Shown here piece after piece: positions 33,760 through 46,062 of a DNA stretch of 64,000 nucleotides. A program made the position numbers and the translations under genes. The notes under the pieces are model-generated. The model searched no databases, was not told the origin of the DNA, and saw only the letters and a list, made by a program, of their open reading frames with translations. The stretch's first letter is position 1. Each line of letters starts with the position of its first letter. This DNA is from Scleromitrula shiraiana (Eukaryota > Ascomycota > Leotiomycetes > Helotiales > Sclerotiniaceae). Location of the stretch: NCBI GenBank assembly GCA_028455995.1, contig JABELC010000003.1:2976001-3040000 (forward strand), in the 5' to 3' direction.

Positions 33760-34501
33760 TTACTTGGTGAATTGCTTCACCCTTTGAATTTCATCCCCAT
33801 TGACACTCACAACTTTGACACCTTTCATATTCGATTTCATATTTTCCCACTCGGTAGAATCAACGGGTTTTGTTCCTTCTTCAATAATGTATGTTTTGAA
33901 ACCTTCCTTAGCTGCATCTTCAGCAGTGCACTTGACACAATAATCAGCTGCCAGACCAACAACATAGACATCAGTGATACCCTCATCCTTCAAATGTCCC
34001 GACAATCCACTATCAATACACCTTGGGTTTTCCAATGGATCATAGAACGCAGAATACATTTCTACATCTACATTTTGACCCTTGAGGATTGTTTTGGTGA
34101 AGTGGGTTGTGTTTAATTCGAAGGGATGTTCGGATCCTAATGTATCTTGAATGCAATGATCTGGCCAGAGACGTGTTTGATAAGTTTCAGATGAATTCAA
34201 GGGATTGATGATTGTGGTAAAATCTGTGAATGGTTTAGTGCCTGGATGATTTGAGGCAAACGAGGTATGATTTGATGGATGCCAATCTTTGGTAGCAATT
34301 TTGGCATGAAATGGAAGATTGAGAAGATTGTTGATGATGGGAATTGTATCTCTACCATTAGAGACAGCTAGAGATCCATTCTAGAATATGTTAGTGATGA
34401 CGAGAGGGACTATTGAGTTGCAAAGAACTTACCGGAGGAAGGAAATCTTCTTGAAGATCTACAATGATTAGAGCAGGTTTGAAAGATTTGTCGATTGACA
34501 T
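33760..34501 (-). CDS. PNC1: Nicotinamidase (pyrazinamidase/nicotinamidase family)
   Basis: Two exons, 34501-34433 and 34380-33760, 229 aa, with a 52-nt GT-AG intron right after the first conserved motif. Catalytic triad of the isochorismatase-like fold is complete: Asp in ALIIVDLQEDFLPP, Lys in KIATKDWHP, Cys in GLAADYCVKCTA. Metal-binding residues come from DWHPSNH. The length equals yeast Pnc1 closely. It hydrolyses nicotinamide to nicotinic acid and ammonia in the NAD salvage pathway, and so also relieves sirtuin inhibition. The start is the first ATG in frame and gives the expected N-terminus. It diverges from HMG-CoA reductase across a 1.9-kb spacer. Confidence 0.94.
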
Positions 34502-36426
34502 TTTCAATGATGTTAGTTGTTCTATCAAAGCAATAAAAAAATTGTAAGACAGAATAAATTAATAGATTGATTAAAAAAGAAGGTTATCTTTATCATCAAG
34601 TAATAGGGCCAACTTGTGATCCGTTTGTTGTTGATATTGTTACCTCACTCAAGAAAAAAAAAAGTTATCAACTCCACTAATAATAAGAAGTAGTCCAAGA
34701 TATAAGATCATGTGATTAAGACCAATGATATCGTAATATCTCATTTTTCAAGTCCGTTTATCGGATGTATCCATTATCCAATAAATTGAAAGAATCCAAG
34801 GGGTTCAAGGTGTTCAAGGAGTTGTTCCTGTATTTATTAGTTTGTATATGTATGTCGTGTATGTCCGGTGTATTTATTTATATGTGGTAGATGGTGGGTG
34901 GTGGTGGATGGTGGATGATGGGTGGTAGTAATTGTATGCCCAGGTTGTGAGTGGGTGAATGGCGCATAAAACGAGAAAGAAAAGGAAACGAAACAAACAA
35001 TTGGAATTATTTGACCAATAGTGAATTGACGTGTAATTCCGCAGTTTTCTTTTTTTCGTTCTATTCCACAATGAAATATTCCTCTATCTTGATCCAATGG
35101 AAAGTATTCCTCTATATTAATCCAATGGAAAGGATCAATTAAGGACAACAAGGACAACAATGTGAAGAAAATATTGAACAATGTAGTAAGAAAATGTAAG
35201 AACAATAGTAAGAGATATTCTCGAAAGAAAGAAGAAAAGATTTTTTTGAAGGTATTGATAAAATTTCTTATATTAGAAGTAGTTGAGAGAGGAAGAGTAG
35301 AAAAATGATAAGAGTTTGAAGAAGGTAGCTAGAAGAAAGTAGCTAGAAGAAAGTAGCTAGAAGAAAGTAGCTAGAAGAAGGTAGAGTAGAAGAAGGAAAG
35401 AAAAAGAAAAAAAAAATTATGAAAGTATAGTACAGTAACGGAATAATAACTAGTAAGTTTCGGATCGGCCTTTCAAAATTCCTCTTTCCCTTTTCCTTTC
35501 CCTTTTCCTTTTCCTTTCCCTTTTCCTTTATCTCAAAAATCTAAGATTAATCAGATAAAACTAAGCCTGATTAAGTAAAGGTCAAGTTAAAAGTATTACC
35601 GTCTACAATATACGGAAGTATTTCAAATTTAATTTAATTGGATTTTCAAGGATCCACTTACAAAAAAGTTCAATCAAACTCACCAATACCCGCCAAAAAG
35701 TCTACCTACTACTTCTTCTGTAAGTAATAATAATAATAATAATAATAGTACGGAAGTACCGTTGATTTCTTATATGATAATTATTATCATTATTGTTATT
35801 ATTATTATTATATACAAAGGAAGATCTTCCTATTAATCTTCAAGACCTTGTTTCTTCTTCTTAAGATCAATCCCATCATCAACTTCCTTCCTCCTTCCTC
35901 CTTCCTCCTACCTCCCAAAAGCTTCCTCCCAAAAGCTTCATCGACTTTGAGATCAATTGTGTTTTACTTGTAGTCATTGTCTCTTGTCTCTTGTCTCTTG
36001 TCTCTTCATCTTTTGTTTTTGCCTGGCTGGCTTGAATTCAACACTAATCCAGCACTCCTTTTTTTTCTGTTATAAAGAAGAGAGTCTCTCGCCTCGTCAT
36101 TCATTACGAATCTTTTGTCTTTTGTTGTAAATAACTCGGGTCCATAGAACTTATTACTGTAGGTCAGTAGTCATCTTCACTTTATATGCTATGCAAAAGG
36201 CTCTCGTCAGATATCCTTCATCTGCTTAGTACCTTATCAGCGAGATTGCGGCGCGGGGGATTTCTTCAAACTCTCTCTCTCTATACACACACTTCATTTT
36301 CTGCATATTCTTCTACTGTTCAATATATTAATTATTACTATTGATTTTTAGATCGAAATTACTTTTTCCAATCGATCTCGTCGATGGCTTTGATATAGAA
36401 AATACAATACTTGTACTTCTACCATC
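34502..36426. promoter_or_regulatory. Divergent PNC1/HMG-CoA reductase upstream region
   Basis: 1.9 kb with purine-rich and pyrimidine-rich repeats: a 14-bp tandem unit GTAGCTAGAAGAAA at about 35324-35393, an alternating CCCTTTTCCTTT tract at about 35485-35530, (AATA)n near 35726-35748, and (TTGTCTC)n at about 35975-36005. The last 400 bp probably carry a long pyrimidine-rich 5' leader for HMG-CoA reductase. I did not recognise a sterol-response element. Confidence 0.55.
35324..35393 (+). repeat. 14-bp tandem repeat GTAGCTAGAAGAAA
   Basis: Between four and five near-perfect tandem copies of a 14-bp unit in the PNC1/HMGR spacer. Seen directly. Confidence 0.85.
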
Positions 36427-39400
36427 ATGATTGGAAATTCTTTCCTACCTTCGCGGTTCAGGGGGGCATCATCTACTGCCGAAACTCATGCCTCCCCAAT
36501 GTGGTTCAACAGAAAGATCACACCACTCATTCAAATACTTTCTCGAGGAGCATGTCTTCATCCAATTCATACAATAGTTATTGTGGCGGTTTTAGCAAGT
36601 ACAACATATATGGGACTTTTGGAGAGTAGCTTATTCGATGCGGTGACGACAACTACCGGAAAAGCGACATGGAGTTCTCTTGTTGCAGGTAGTCGTCAAC
36701 TACAAATTGGTTCGGAAACAGGTTGGAAGTGGCAGACCTCCGATGTGCAAAATGCACCATCGAATGTGGACCACTTAGCTCTTTTGACCTTTGTCTTCCC
36801 AGATTCTTTGGCTGCCAATTCTCTACAAACTGCTCCACTTTCTGAAACTGTTCCTCTGCCGCAAAACCTATCTGTCACTCTACTTCCATCTACCTCGAAT
36901 CCATTGGCTCCTTTGTCCCAGGATAGTGCCCTTGCATTTGCAGTTCCATACAGTCAAGCTCCCGAATTCCTTGCACAAGCTCAAGAATTGCCAAATGCCG
37001 CCACATCACCACCTACAGATGAGAATGCACGTCAAGGACTCGAGGCAGAGCCTATCAAGGAGGAAAAGATGTGGATTATGAAAGCCGCAAAAGTCGATGA
37101 GACCAAACGAGGCTTGAAGAAATGGGCCTCAAATGCTTGGACTGAATTTCTAGATCTCATCAAAAATGCAGAGACTCTAGATATTATCATCATGGTTTTG
37201 GGATATATATCGATGCACCTCACATTCGTATCGCTATTCGTCTCAATGAGACGTATGGGGTCAAACTTCTGGCTTTTTGCCACTACTCTATTCTCTTCCG
37301 TCTTTGCTTTCCTGTTTGGATTGATCGTAACTACAAAAATGGGCGTCCCAATGAACATGGTTTTATTGTCGGAAGGTTTGCCATTTCTTGTTGTCACAAT
37401 TGGATTTGAGAAAGCCATTGTTTTGACCAAAGCCGTTTTATCAGCAGCTTTGGACACCAGAAGACCACCTCCAAAGACTTCGACTCAACCAGAAAAGGGT
37501 GAGAAGAAATACGGCGTTTCCCCTACTTCTATTCAATATGCTGTTCAAGTCGCGATTAGCGAAAAAGGATTTGAAATTGTTAGGGATTATGCAATTGAGA
37601 TTTGTATTTTGATTGCTGGAGCTGCCTCTGGTGTTCAAGGTGGTCTTCAACAATTCTGTTTCTTGGCAGCTTGGATCCTTTTCTTTGATTGCATACTCCT
37701 ATTCACATTCTATACGGCAATCTTAAGTGTCAAGCTGGAGATTAACAGAATTAAACGTCATGTTGCTCTACGCCAAGCGTTAGAGGATGATGGAGTTAAT
37801 CATCGAGTGGCTGAGAAGGTGGCTCAAAGTGATGACTGGCCCCAAAATGGCGGAGCCGAATCCAGTGAAACCCATATTTTCGGTCGCAAAGTCAAGAGCA
37901 GCAGTATCCCGAAATTCAAGGTTCTCATGGTTACCGGATTCATCATTATCAATGTTCTTAACCTTTGCACCATTCCCTTCCGTGGCGGTAACAACAACGT
38001 TCAGATCCCAGCGTTAAACATGCTTTCAGGGACTAGTTTTTCGAATGTATTAACTCCACCGCCAATGGACCCATTCAAGGTTGCATCTAGTGGTTTGGAT
38101 GCTATCTCTGAAATGGCTAAGTCTCATGATAAGTCAACCTTGGTAACCGTACTTACTCCAATTAAATATGAGCTCGAATATCCATCCATTCATTACGCAC
38201 ACCCAATCAATAAAAATGGCAAAGACTCTGTCAATGATTTCGACAATGAATCTGCCGAATATGGTATGGGTGGACGGGTAGTTGATAACTTATTGAAAAG
38301 TTTCGAGGATCCTGTTCTATCCAAATGGATTGTCGTTGCTCTCACACTAAGTGTTGTTCTCAATGGGTACCTCTTCAACGCCGCTAAATGGAGTATAAAA
38401 GAACCACCACTTCAAATGCCACCACACCATGCAGTTGATCCTGTGGAACTTAACCAAGCTGAACAGTTCAACAACTCTGCATCCACACCTGTGCTAAGAT
38501 TGCCAAGCACCGATCCCAATTCTAGAGATAACATACCACCAACTCCAGTCACGACTGACGACGAAGACGAGGTATTGGTGATGGCCAAGCCTCAAACTCA
38601 AACCCAAACTCAATTACGACGAACTCAGCAAGAATTAGAAAAGATGCTAGAAGCAAAGCGTGCCCCTGAACTCAACGATGCAGAGCTTATCGAATTATCT
38701 ATGCAAGGCAAGATTCCTGGTTATTCCTTAGAGAAAACTCTCAAAGATACTACTCGAGCTGTCAAGATTCGACGAGCAATTATTTCAAGAACTCCTGCCA
38801 CAGCTGAGACTACAAATCTTCTTGAAAGCTCATTACTACCATATGAACATTACAATTACGATCGCGTCTTAGGAGCATGTTGTGAGAACGTCATTGGTTA
38901 TCTTCCATTACCACTTGGTGTTGCAGGACCTATTGTTATTGATGGACAAAGCTTTTTCTTACCAATGGCTACAACCGAAGGTGTTCTTGTTGCTAGTACA
39001 AGTCGTGGATGCAAAGCTATCAACTCTGGTGGCGGTGCTGTCACTGTTCTAACTGGTGATGGAATGACTCGTGGACCATGTATTGCTTTCGAAACTCTTG
39101 AACGTGCCGGTGCTGCTAAAGTTTGGCTTGATTCCGAAGCTGGCCAAAAAACCATGACCGCAGCATTCAACTCGACTAGTAGATTCGCCAGACTTCAATC
39201 AATCAAGACAGCCTTGGCAGGTACAAATCTTTACCCTCGATTCAAGACAACCACTGGAGATGCTATGGGTATGAACATGATCTCAAAGGGTGTTGAGCAT
39301 GCTTTGAACGTTATGGCAACTGAGTGTGGTTTTGATGACATGGATATTATTTCAGTATCAGGAAATTTCTGTACCGATAAGAAGGCCGCCGCTGTCAACT

Positions 39401-40110
39401 GGATTGATGGTCGTGGTAAAAGTGTTGTTGCTGAAGCCATCATTCCTGGTGATGTTGTTCGTAAAGTTCTCAAAACTGATGTTGATACATTGGTTGAATT
39501 GAATGTCGCCAAGAATCTCGTTGGAAGTGCAATGGCTGGCGCAATGGGTGGTTTCAATGCCCATGCTGCTAATATCGTTGCAGCGATCTTCTTGGCTACA
39601 GGTCAAGATCCAGCACAAGTTGTGGAGAGTAGTAGTTGTATTACTCTCATGAAGAAGTAAGTTAAAGTTACATAATCTATATATTGAATCGTGCTAACAA
39701 TTTCTTACAGCCTTCGCGGATCATTACAAATTAGTGTTTCCATGCCTTCCATCGAAGTTGGAACTCTGGGTGGTGGTACTATCCTCGAACCCCAAAGCGC
39801 CATGTTAGATCTCCTTGGTGTCAAAGGATCACACCCCACAAACCCCGGCGACAATGCCCGAAAACTAGCTCGAATCATTGCCGCAGGTGTACTAGCAGGA
39901 GAATTGTCCTTATGTAGTGCTCTAGCAGCCGGTCACCTTGTACAAAGTCACATGGCGCACAATAGAAGTGCCCCGGCAACTAGATCTAATACTCCTGCAC
40001 CAGCTAGCGGTGTGCAAACGCCGGTCACGGCGGCTATGACTGCTATGCGGGAGAGAGCGGGAGCGAGTCAGGCGGCTGTTTTGAGGGCTGCGAGTGGTGG
40101 GAGGAGATAG
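36427..40110 (+). CDS. HMG1: 3-hydroxy-3-methylglutaryl-CoA reductase with sterol-sensing domain
   Basis: Two exons, 36427-39656 and 39711-40110, 1209 aa, usual for fungal HMGR. The N-terminal half is membrane-embedded: TM1 near residue 45 (IHTIVIVAVLASTTYMGLL), then a sterol-sensing domain about residues 245-445 (TLDIIIMVLGYISMHLTFVS, then FGLIVTTKMGVP and PFLVVTIGFEKAIVLTKAVL). A linker leads to the soluble catalytic domain from about 740. Catalytic residues are present: Glu in MATTEGVLVASTSRGC, Lys in GNFCTDKKAAAVNW, Asp in TTGDAMGMNM, His in LAAGHLVQSHMAHNR. It makes mevalonate in the ER, the committed step to sterols, ubiquinone and prenyl donors, including the DMAPP a DMATS uses. The intron sits late, just after TLMKN. 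The C-terminal 40 residues are Ala/Pro/Thr-rich. The symbol follows yeast usage. Confidence 0.96.
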
Positions 40111-40812
40111 ATAGGAAGGATGCGTAATTATTATATGAATGAAGCGATGCATGCATGGCACAGGGAGTTTGATTGGCAGTTTAATTTTAGCACAGGAAAG
40201 GAAGGGAAATTTTGAAACTTCAAAGTTAACGATTTGGGAGGGGGTTTCTTTTGTTGTTAATTTTGTAATAGAACCCCTTTTCGGTATGAATTTAGATCTC
40301 GAAGATAGAAGAGAGTTATCAGATATAGTGTATTGTTCGAAAAGGGAAGTACCTGAGTGGCCAGCCATCTATCCCAAGCTATTGAAATCGCGAATATTCA
40401 TTCTATTCTCATATAGTTATATTTAAATCATGTCTTTGGAAGTGAATTAAATGACTATAGTGTGAATATATGTTGGGCAGCCACAGTGCCACAGCCGGTG
40501 AGTCAGTTATATGTCACATACTTAGGGTCAGTAACTTTGTAGTTTTCTGGGTTGGTACTCGTATTTCGCCAAACCCATTGCAGCAGCGTGGGAACTCAGC
40601 AGTATCTTGAATAATTTTAGATGTGCCGATTGAACAGTTTAGATGATTGAAGTTCTACACCGCTCTACAAAACGCCATCAAATGATATATCTCTGGCGAT
40701 ATTCACTATGTATCGCCTCAAGAACTCTCTCGGAATAACAAATGACTCTTGAGCCTAGAACCTTCGAGTCCATGTGAGCGAACTGACGTTAAATTTCTAT
40801 CTCGGTAGGGGT
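40111..40812. other. Intergenic, tail-to-tail spacer
   Basis: 702 bp between HMG-CoA reductase (+) and the F-box gene (-). Small frames overlap here on both strands without family similarity. Nothing else seen. Confidence 0.55.
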
Positions 40813-42297
40813 TCAATTCTCATAAAATATGTTCATGACAGACGATTCCCATGCTTGATCGGCCGCGTTTCCGCCCTCAGTCCAGAGGCACGTCAATTTT
40901 GGTGCCAACTCAAACGTTTTCTGAGCAGCACTTTGTGCCATCTCGTCAGTATACTCCATCTGCTGTGATTCCCTCAAAGTGCCGCCGAAGATGAGATCCA
41001 GACGTTCTAGTTCGGGGAAAATATGTTCCAGTGTACCACTCATAGCTTCTTGCCAATTGAAATTACAGGTTAGGGTTAAACCCACCAGATTCTTACAATG
41101 CCGGGCGAAAGAAACAATAGATCGCCATGTAAGCAAGTCGGAACGGTCGAGAACAATGAGCACCGTTGTGATTGTTGCTGGCAGCGTTTGGGCCACCTCT
41201 TCAATGATCTCGTCGTTGATGTCGGAGCTCGAAGGACGACCATCGGGACTCGGAGATTCCATCATGTGTTCCGAGACCCCAAGCTTTAGATAGGTTAATG
41301 AACGGCAGTTCCGAACAAGAACTAGAAGATCATTTGCACTAAGAGTGTTCTGCGCACCAAAATCCACTTTTAGTTCGGTGAGATGCTTGAAGTTTGACGC
41401 TGATGCGAGAATGTGCGGTGATGGAGGCATGTCCCTTAAATAAATGTTTAGAGAACATATATTTGGCAGATTGTGAGCCAAGCACTCCAACTCGTGGGTA
41501 GAGATCCCTGTGGCCACATGGTCAGAATAGCCCTCTGGGGGCATGTTTCTCAAGCCTGGAAATAGCGAAGTAGAAGAGTTTGTGCGGTAAATGGACCGAA
41601 CCCAGTTATCTTGGATATCGGGAATTTCCATGTGAGTCAGCTTGGGAAGTTTGGCGATGGCTTCGAACGCTTCGTAAGACCAACTTTCATGGATTCCGGT
41701 CCGGATAACGAGCCATTCGAGGGAAGTAGCTTGGGTGAAAAACCGAACAAGCCCTTCCTTGGATATACTACTTGTGCTTATCTTACTGAGTTCGAGACAA
41801 CTCAATCTTGGGCACGTTTGAATTAGCGTGTCGAGAAAAGAGTCAGTAAGGCAACTTCCTTGGCTTACTGTGAAGGATTCTATATTCGGCTGTATATAAT
41901 GAATGATGACATCTCCTGTATTCAATCTTGTTGCTTCTTCCGATTCGCCAAGACTAAAAGACTCCAATTGAGGAAACCGCAACGATGCGAGCTCCTTATG
42001 CCATACAGCCTCGCCAACATATTCGTCATCTTCATTTTCCACTGTCGAGAAATTAAGAGTGCGTATGAAATTGGCGTAATATTGTGCTCTTCTCACATCC
42101 CGAGAAGCAAGTTTCGCGAGATGTGAGATATCGGGTGAAAGATAACACCATGCTCCGCAGTCATGCCATAGTAGTCGACAAGCTTCAACTGAGAAGGCTT
42201 TTGAGACGAGAAGACACGTAAGCAAAAAACCAGGAACTCGGCTGTTTGATTCAAGGATTGCCGCAACAATCTCGGGAAGAAGAAGTGCGCGGTGCAT
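40813..42297 (-). CDS. F-box/LRR-like protein
   Basis: Single exon, 494 aa. The N-terminus reads as a short fungal F-box-like segment (LLLPEIVAAILESNSRVPGF, then LLVSKAFSVEACRLLWHDC). The rest is built of irregular leucine-rich repeat-like units, such as FPQLESFSLGESE, TCPRLSCLELSKIST, LPKLTHMEIPDI, FKHLTELKVDFGA, CRSLTYLKLGVSE, CKNLVGLTLTCNF and FPELERLDLIFGG. This is a large, fast-evolving fungal group whose members act as substrate adaptors of SCF ubiquitin ligases or have unknown roles. The partner or substrate cannot be read from sequence. ATG at 42297 is the first in frame and gives the F-box at the expected place. Confidence 0.8.
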   Translation of the reverse strand: MHRALLLPEIVAAILESNSRVPGFLLTCLLVSKAFSVEACRLLWHDCGAWCYLSPDISHLAKLASRDVRRAQYYANFIRTLNFSTVENEDDEYVGEAVWHKELASLRFPQLESFSLGESEEATRLNTGDVIIHYIQPNIESFTVSQGSCLTDSFLDTLIQTCPRLSCLELSKISTSSISKEGLVRFFTQATSLEWLVIRTGIHESWSYEAFEAIAKLPKLTHMEIPDIQDNWVRSIYRTNSSTSLFPGLRNMPPEGYSDHVATGISTHELECLAHNLPNICSLNIYLRDMPPSPHILASASNFKHLTELKVDFGAQNTLSANDLLVLVRNCRSLTYLKLGVSEHMMESPSPDGRPSSSDINDEIIEEVAQTLPATITTVLIVLDRSDLLTWRSIVSFARHCKNLVGLTLTCNFNWQEAMSGTLEHIFPELERLDLIFGGTLRESQQMEYTDEMAQSAAQKTFELAPKLTCLWTEGGNAADQAWESSVMNIFYEN

Positions 42298-44194
42298 GGC
42301 GGCAGGGCTAGGTTAGTTGAGTAGTAGAATGGAAGAAAGAGGCTGCTCAGCTAGAAAACAATCCTTCGAAGATAACTTATATTAATATAATGAAAGCTTG
42401 ATGGCCAAAAAATGTTGTTATAACGATGAAAGGAAAAGTGCCCACTTTTTAATCACTCTTCGAAGGATTAATCCATCAAAATAAGTAGTAATCATAAATC
42501 ACGTGGAGTGACACTGGGTGCATGGAAGGGTGGACAACAATACTGCACATTCAAAAAAGACAACAATCTAGAAATCTCAGATAATAATTTTTGCTCAAAT
42601 CCAGAATTATTAAGGCTCTCTTGTGTGTGCCAGTGTATTCTAGTGAGCCCGTTTGATTTATCGTGATCCTACGTCAGGTAGGTTCAATTAAACCCACTAT
42701 ATGAAAGTGTGCAGGCTTCGCCAAGTAGGCCGAGACTGAGTGCGTTGATAGGAATATTCAAGATTGTTTGCAGGATATGGAAGAATCTAAGAAGACATTA
42801 GCCGTGGCCTAATCGGAGTATGATGGATCCTGACTCGTTCCCTATTCCAGCACTCATAACCAATCCGATCCAAAATTTTAACATAACTCATTATTAGTAT
42901 ATCGGATTCCCGACCTTCTCGTGCTGACACACGCGACAAACATTTTTATCTTCTTTTGCTTTGAATTTGTCCACCCCAGGATTTTTTGGTGGCATAGTAG
43001 AGAACGAGGCGGAGAAGAAGATTCAAGCACTCATGCTCCTATATGGACTGGAGTGGAGAGATCCCAATCGATGCAAGCAACTCATGAAGACGTTCACATT
43101 GACCAGGCCATTAGAACAAGCAAGTTGTTTAAACGTATATGGTTATGATAATTTCAGTGCCGTAGAAGTATGAAACTGGAATCAAGATAAAGAGTGGGGG
43201 TTACGATCTTGGGAGTTTGTGTAGCTTGTGATTACGCAAGCTAATACCCTTGAAGTAATTCCTAAATGCGTTGATAAATCTGACTTGTATGAAAGAAACG
43301 AGTTTTCAGTAGATTTCCCAATAGAATAAACACAGGCGCTGATAAAGATCAGAGTCTTCCTCTCATATTTCTATTGATTAGAGAAATCCGAACAAAAAGG
43401 ATGAAAATCCCAAATATAAATTCTACATTTGCTTGCATTTATGAGGTTGTAAGTTTATGAGCACGTTGGGGAGTGAATGCAACCTGTCATCGTATCTTTC
43501 CGAGTTTCCGCTGACACGAAATATGTATGTTGGCATTGAAGAGATTATTTTGGAGGCTGAAGTCCCATTTTTCTATTGTAAGCCAGGTGTGCTCCAGAAA
43601 GAAAATATATTATGGTGAAAATATCTTTCGCGGAACAGTTTCTAACCCGGGGATACAATTTGATCCCACGTTGAGGTTTGTCCAACTATATATATGATAC
43701 ATGATTCTTTAATTCGAAATTCTTCAAGTGATATCAAAGTTGATGTGATTGTCCGAAGTAAAAGATTCACTTCACAGTCTTGCAGCCAATGAGACTTTTG
43801 GACTTGAGGTTATGCGTCAATTATATTCCAGTAGAATATACCGGCAAAAAGTGGTATCTTTACTGAGTGATCTAGTCTTCATCGATTTTCATGGGGCATA
43901 ACTAATGCGTGGAGATCATCGATCGTTTGTTCGGCGATTAGCCGTCATGATCTCAAGATGGATGTTCAAGAATCGACCTTCAAGCTCGTCATCTTCAGTT
44001 GATGGATCAGTATCGGGTATTGGTTCCATATCGCTTGAATAATGGGTTTGTCCCAGGGATTCTTCGTATTTATGATTTCCCTCCGACTACTACACAACGA
44101 GCTATCCGCATGACTGAGCAGGGAGGCAGGCTTGTGGAAGTTTTAATCTATACGGCAAAGGCATAGATTAGCAAGTTACTAATGACCAGGATTC

Positions 44195-44600
44195 CAATCA
44201 GTGCTGGGTACCCGTATCCTACCCGGGGTATTTGACCTCAATGGGGGGTAATATTTTAGAGAATCTGCTGGATAGGGTAACATCCCAAGTATTTATATAA
44301 ATAATAAGACGATAATATAAACAGTTAGGCGATAACATAAACAACTAAATGATAATATAAATATTTTTGATTATGTTATCAAAAATAAACATTCATTAGA
44401 ATTTACGCATCAAACGTGATTTGTAGTTTAAAATACTAACAATAAAACCTATAATTCTATATCCCAGATACTCAAGATACCAAGTGCTTCCTATAAAGTA
44501 ATATCCTATCCTGCTGGCCTCGAGCAAGATGGATATCCGCGGATAATACCCCGGATTACCCCCGGCTATACCCGGCCGGATGCCCATTTTTTGTGCCCCA
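44195..44600. mobile_element. MITE-like non-autonomous element or inverted-repeat remnant
   Basis: Two arms in inverted orientation share short blocks: CCGGGGTATT in the left arm (about 44214-44231) and in the reverse complement of the right arm (about 44535-44556), plus GGATAGGG near 44270 matched by GGATAGGATATTAC read on the minus strand near 44500. Between them is about 250 bp of AT-rich DNA with three copies of a GATAATATAAACA-like unit and a perfect small palindrome (TTTTTGAT...ATCAAAAA at about 44366-44388). No transposase is present. The ends and any target duplication could not be fixed. Confidence 0.4.
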
Positions 44601-45323
44601 CGACTACATGATGCTCACAATCGTGCCACTCCTCCATTGGCAAAGTCTTTAATATGATCAATCACATAGCAACAAATCTGCAAGATGAAGGAAGGGTAAC
44701 ACTCGTAATCTGGTGTCAGCAATACGTTCATTGATGACTCTAATGCGTGGCGATCTGAAAGAAGGAGGGCGGGCAAAGGCTCTCACTCGTTGACTTTTGG
44801 CGTGCTTATGCATATTGGACGTCAAGAGTGGTCATTTGACGTCAAGTATATAATTTTCTGAATTTCTTAGTTTTAAAAAATTGATTCCGACGTTGTGAGT
44901 GGTGATGAAGAGATTGAGGAGAATGGAAGTTCGACGTTAGAAATGCACTCCGCGTATACCATCGCTACAAGTTGCCAAATTGGAGAGACCACGGATTACA
45001 AATCGCGGTACCTATGCCGTACTGCATAACAACTTTTTAATTGGGGTGGCAGAGGACACAATGGTACTCAGTACAACTTGGGGGTGGCACGGCACAGCAG
45101 AAACCCTCGAATCTGCATCACCCTTCGTCGCAACATGAAAATCATTGAGATATGGCAACTGAACCCTGTTTCTAGAAAGATGGTAAAATAAAAATACATG
45201 TGGTTCGGGTTTACTGATGAACAGTTGACTAAATCCCCGAAACAAGAATTATTTGTGACTTCTTGGTGTTACAGGCACTGTTGCTTGACGATGTAGCATG
45301 AATCCCAAGCAAAATCTACGGCT

Positions 45324-46062
45324 TCAAGAGGTAGGTTCTGCCGATCCGAATATAGATAATCTCGTTATCTCAGTCAAAACATCTATGGTTTGCGAACGTG
45401 GACTACCAAGAAACTGCCAATCTACAACCAAAGTGCCGTCGGTAGTTGCGTGGTGGTCTTGGCAATCACAACGGATCTTCATTGGCATTGGCAGATCTTG
45501 AAGATAAGTTTTATGATAGATGCCAAGGACTGGATTCACCGCCGAAGAAGATCACATTTAAGAGTGTCAAAGCACCAGTAGTTCCCGAAATAGGTAGCGG
45601 ATCGGGAGCTTCGTGAGACTCTGTGCATCTCTTGGCCGGAACATTGCTTGTTACGGATACTCCTATTCCGCGACCACCAAATTTGAGAAACAATGTAAAA
45701 GTGTATAAAAATGGTATCCCCAAGAAGGCCAAGATAATTATGAAATGAATTTGGCAGGTACATCAAACTTTTGTTTTATTGTTTTAGTGTATCGAGTTTA
45801 GCGCCGCGCAAGGCTGTTTCCGTTTCTGGGCGGAGGGACCCCGTGGAGGATCCTTTCGTTGCTACCCTTTCTTGGCACATAATATGAGAGCTGCGAAGAA
45901 TCTCTTGGCAGACCTGTTGGTACCCATCTTGGCTGAAGTTGTGAATCCATTTTTCCAATACTTCACTTGGTCATGCCTAGACTTGTCAGACACTCCAAGA
46001 TACCAAGCATGATATTCCAGGCAGAATGTGACTGGAGGTAAGCTGCATTGAAAGGGCTGCAA
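45324..46062 (-). pseudogene. Possible decayed gene, unrecognised
   Basis: Several minus-strand frames look protein-like but lie in different frames: 46062-45862 (with EYHAWYLGVSDKSRHDQVKY), 45958-45776 (with KWIHNFSQDGYQQVCQEILR), 45732-45511, and 45539-45324. No set of GT-AG junctions that I could find joins them cleanly, and none matches a family known to me. I describe it as possible remnants only. Confidence 0.2.

Noticed and set aside
40780..40835. GGTTCAATTCTC-like T-loop of a possible tRNA
   Set aside because: No matching A box, acceptor stem or anticodon arm could be folded; it is also next to the F-box gene 3' end.
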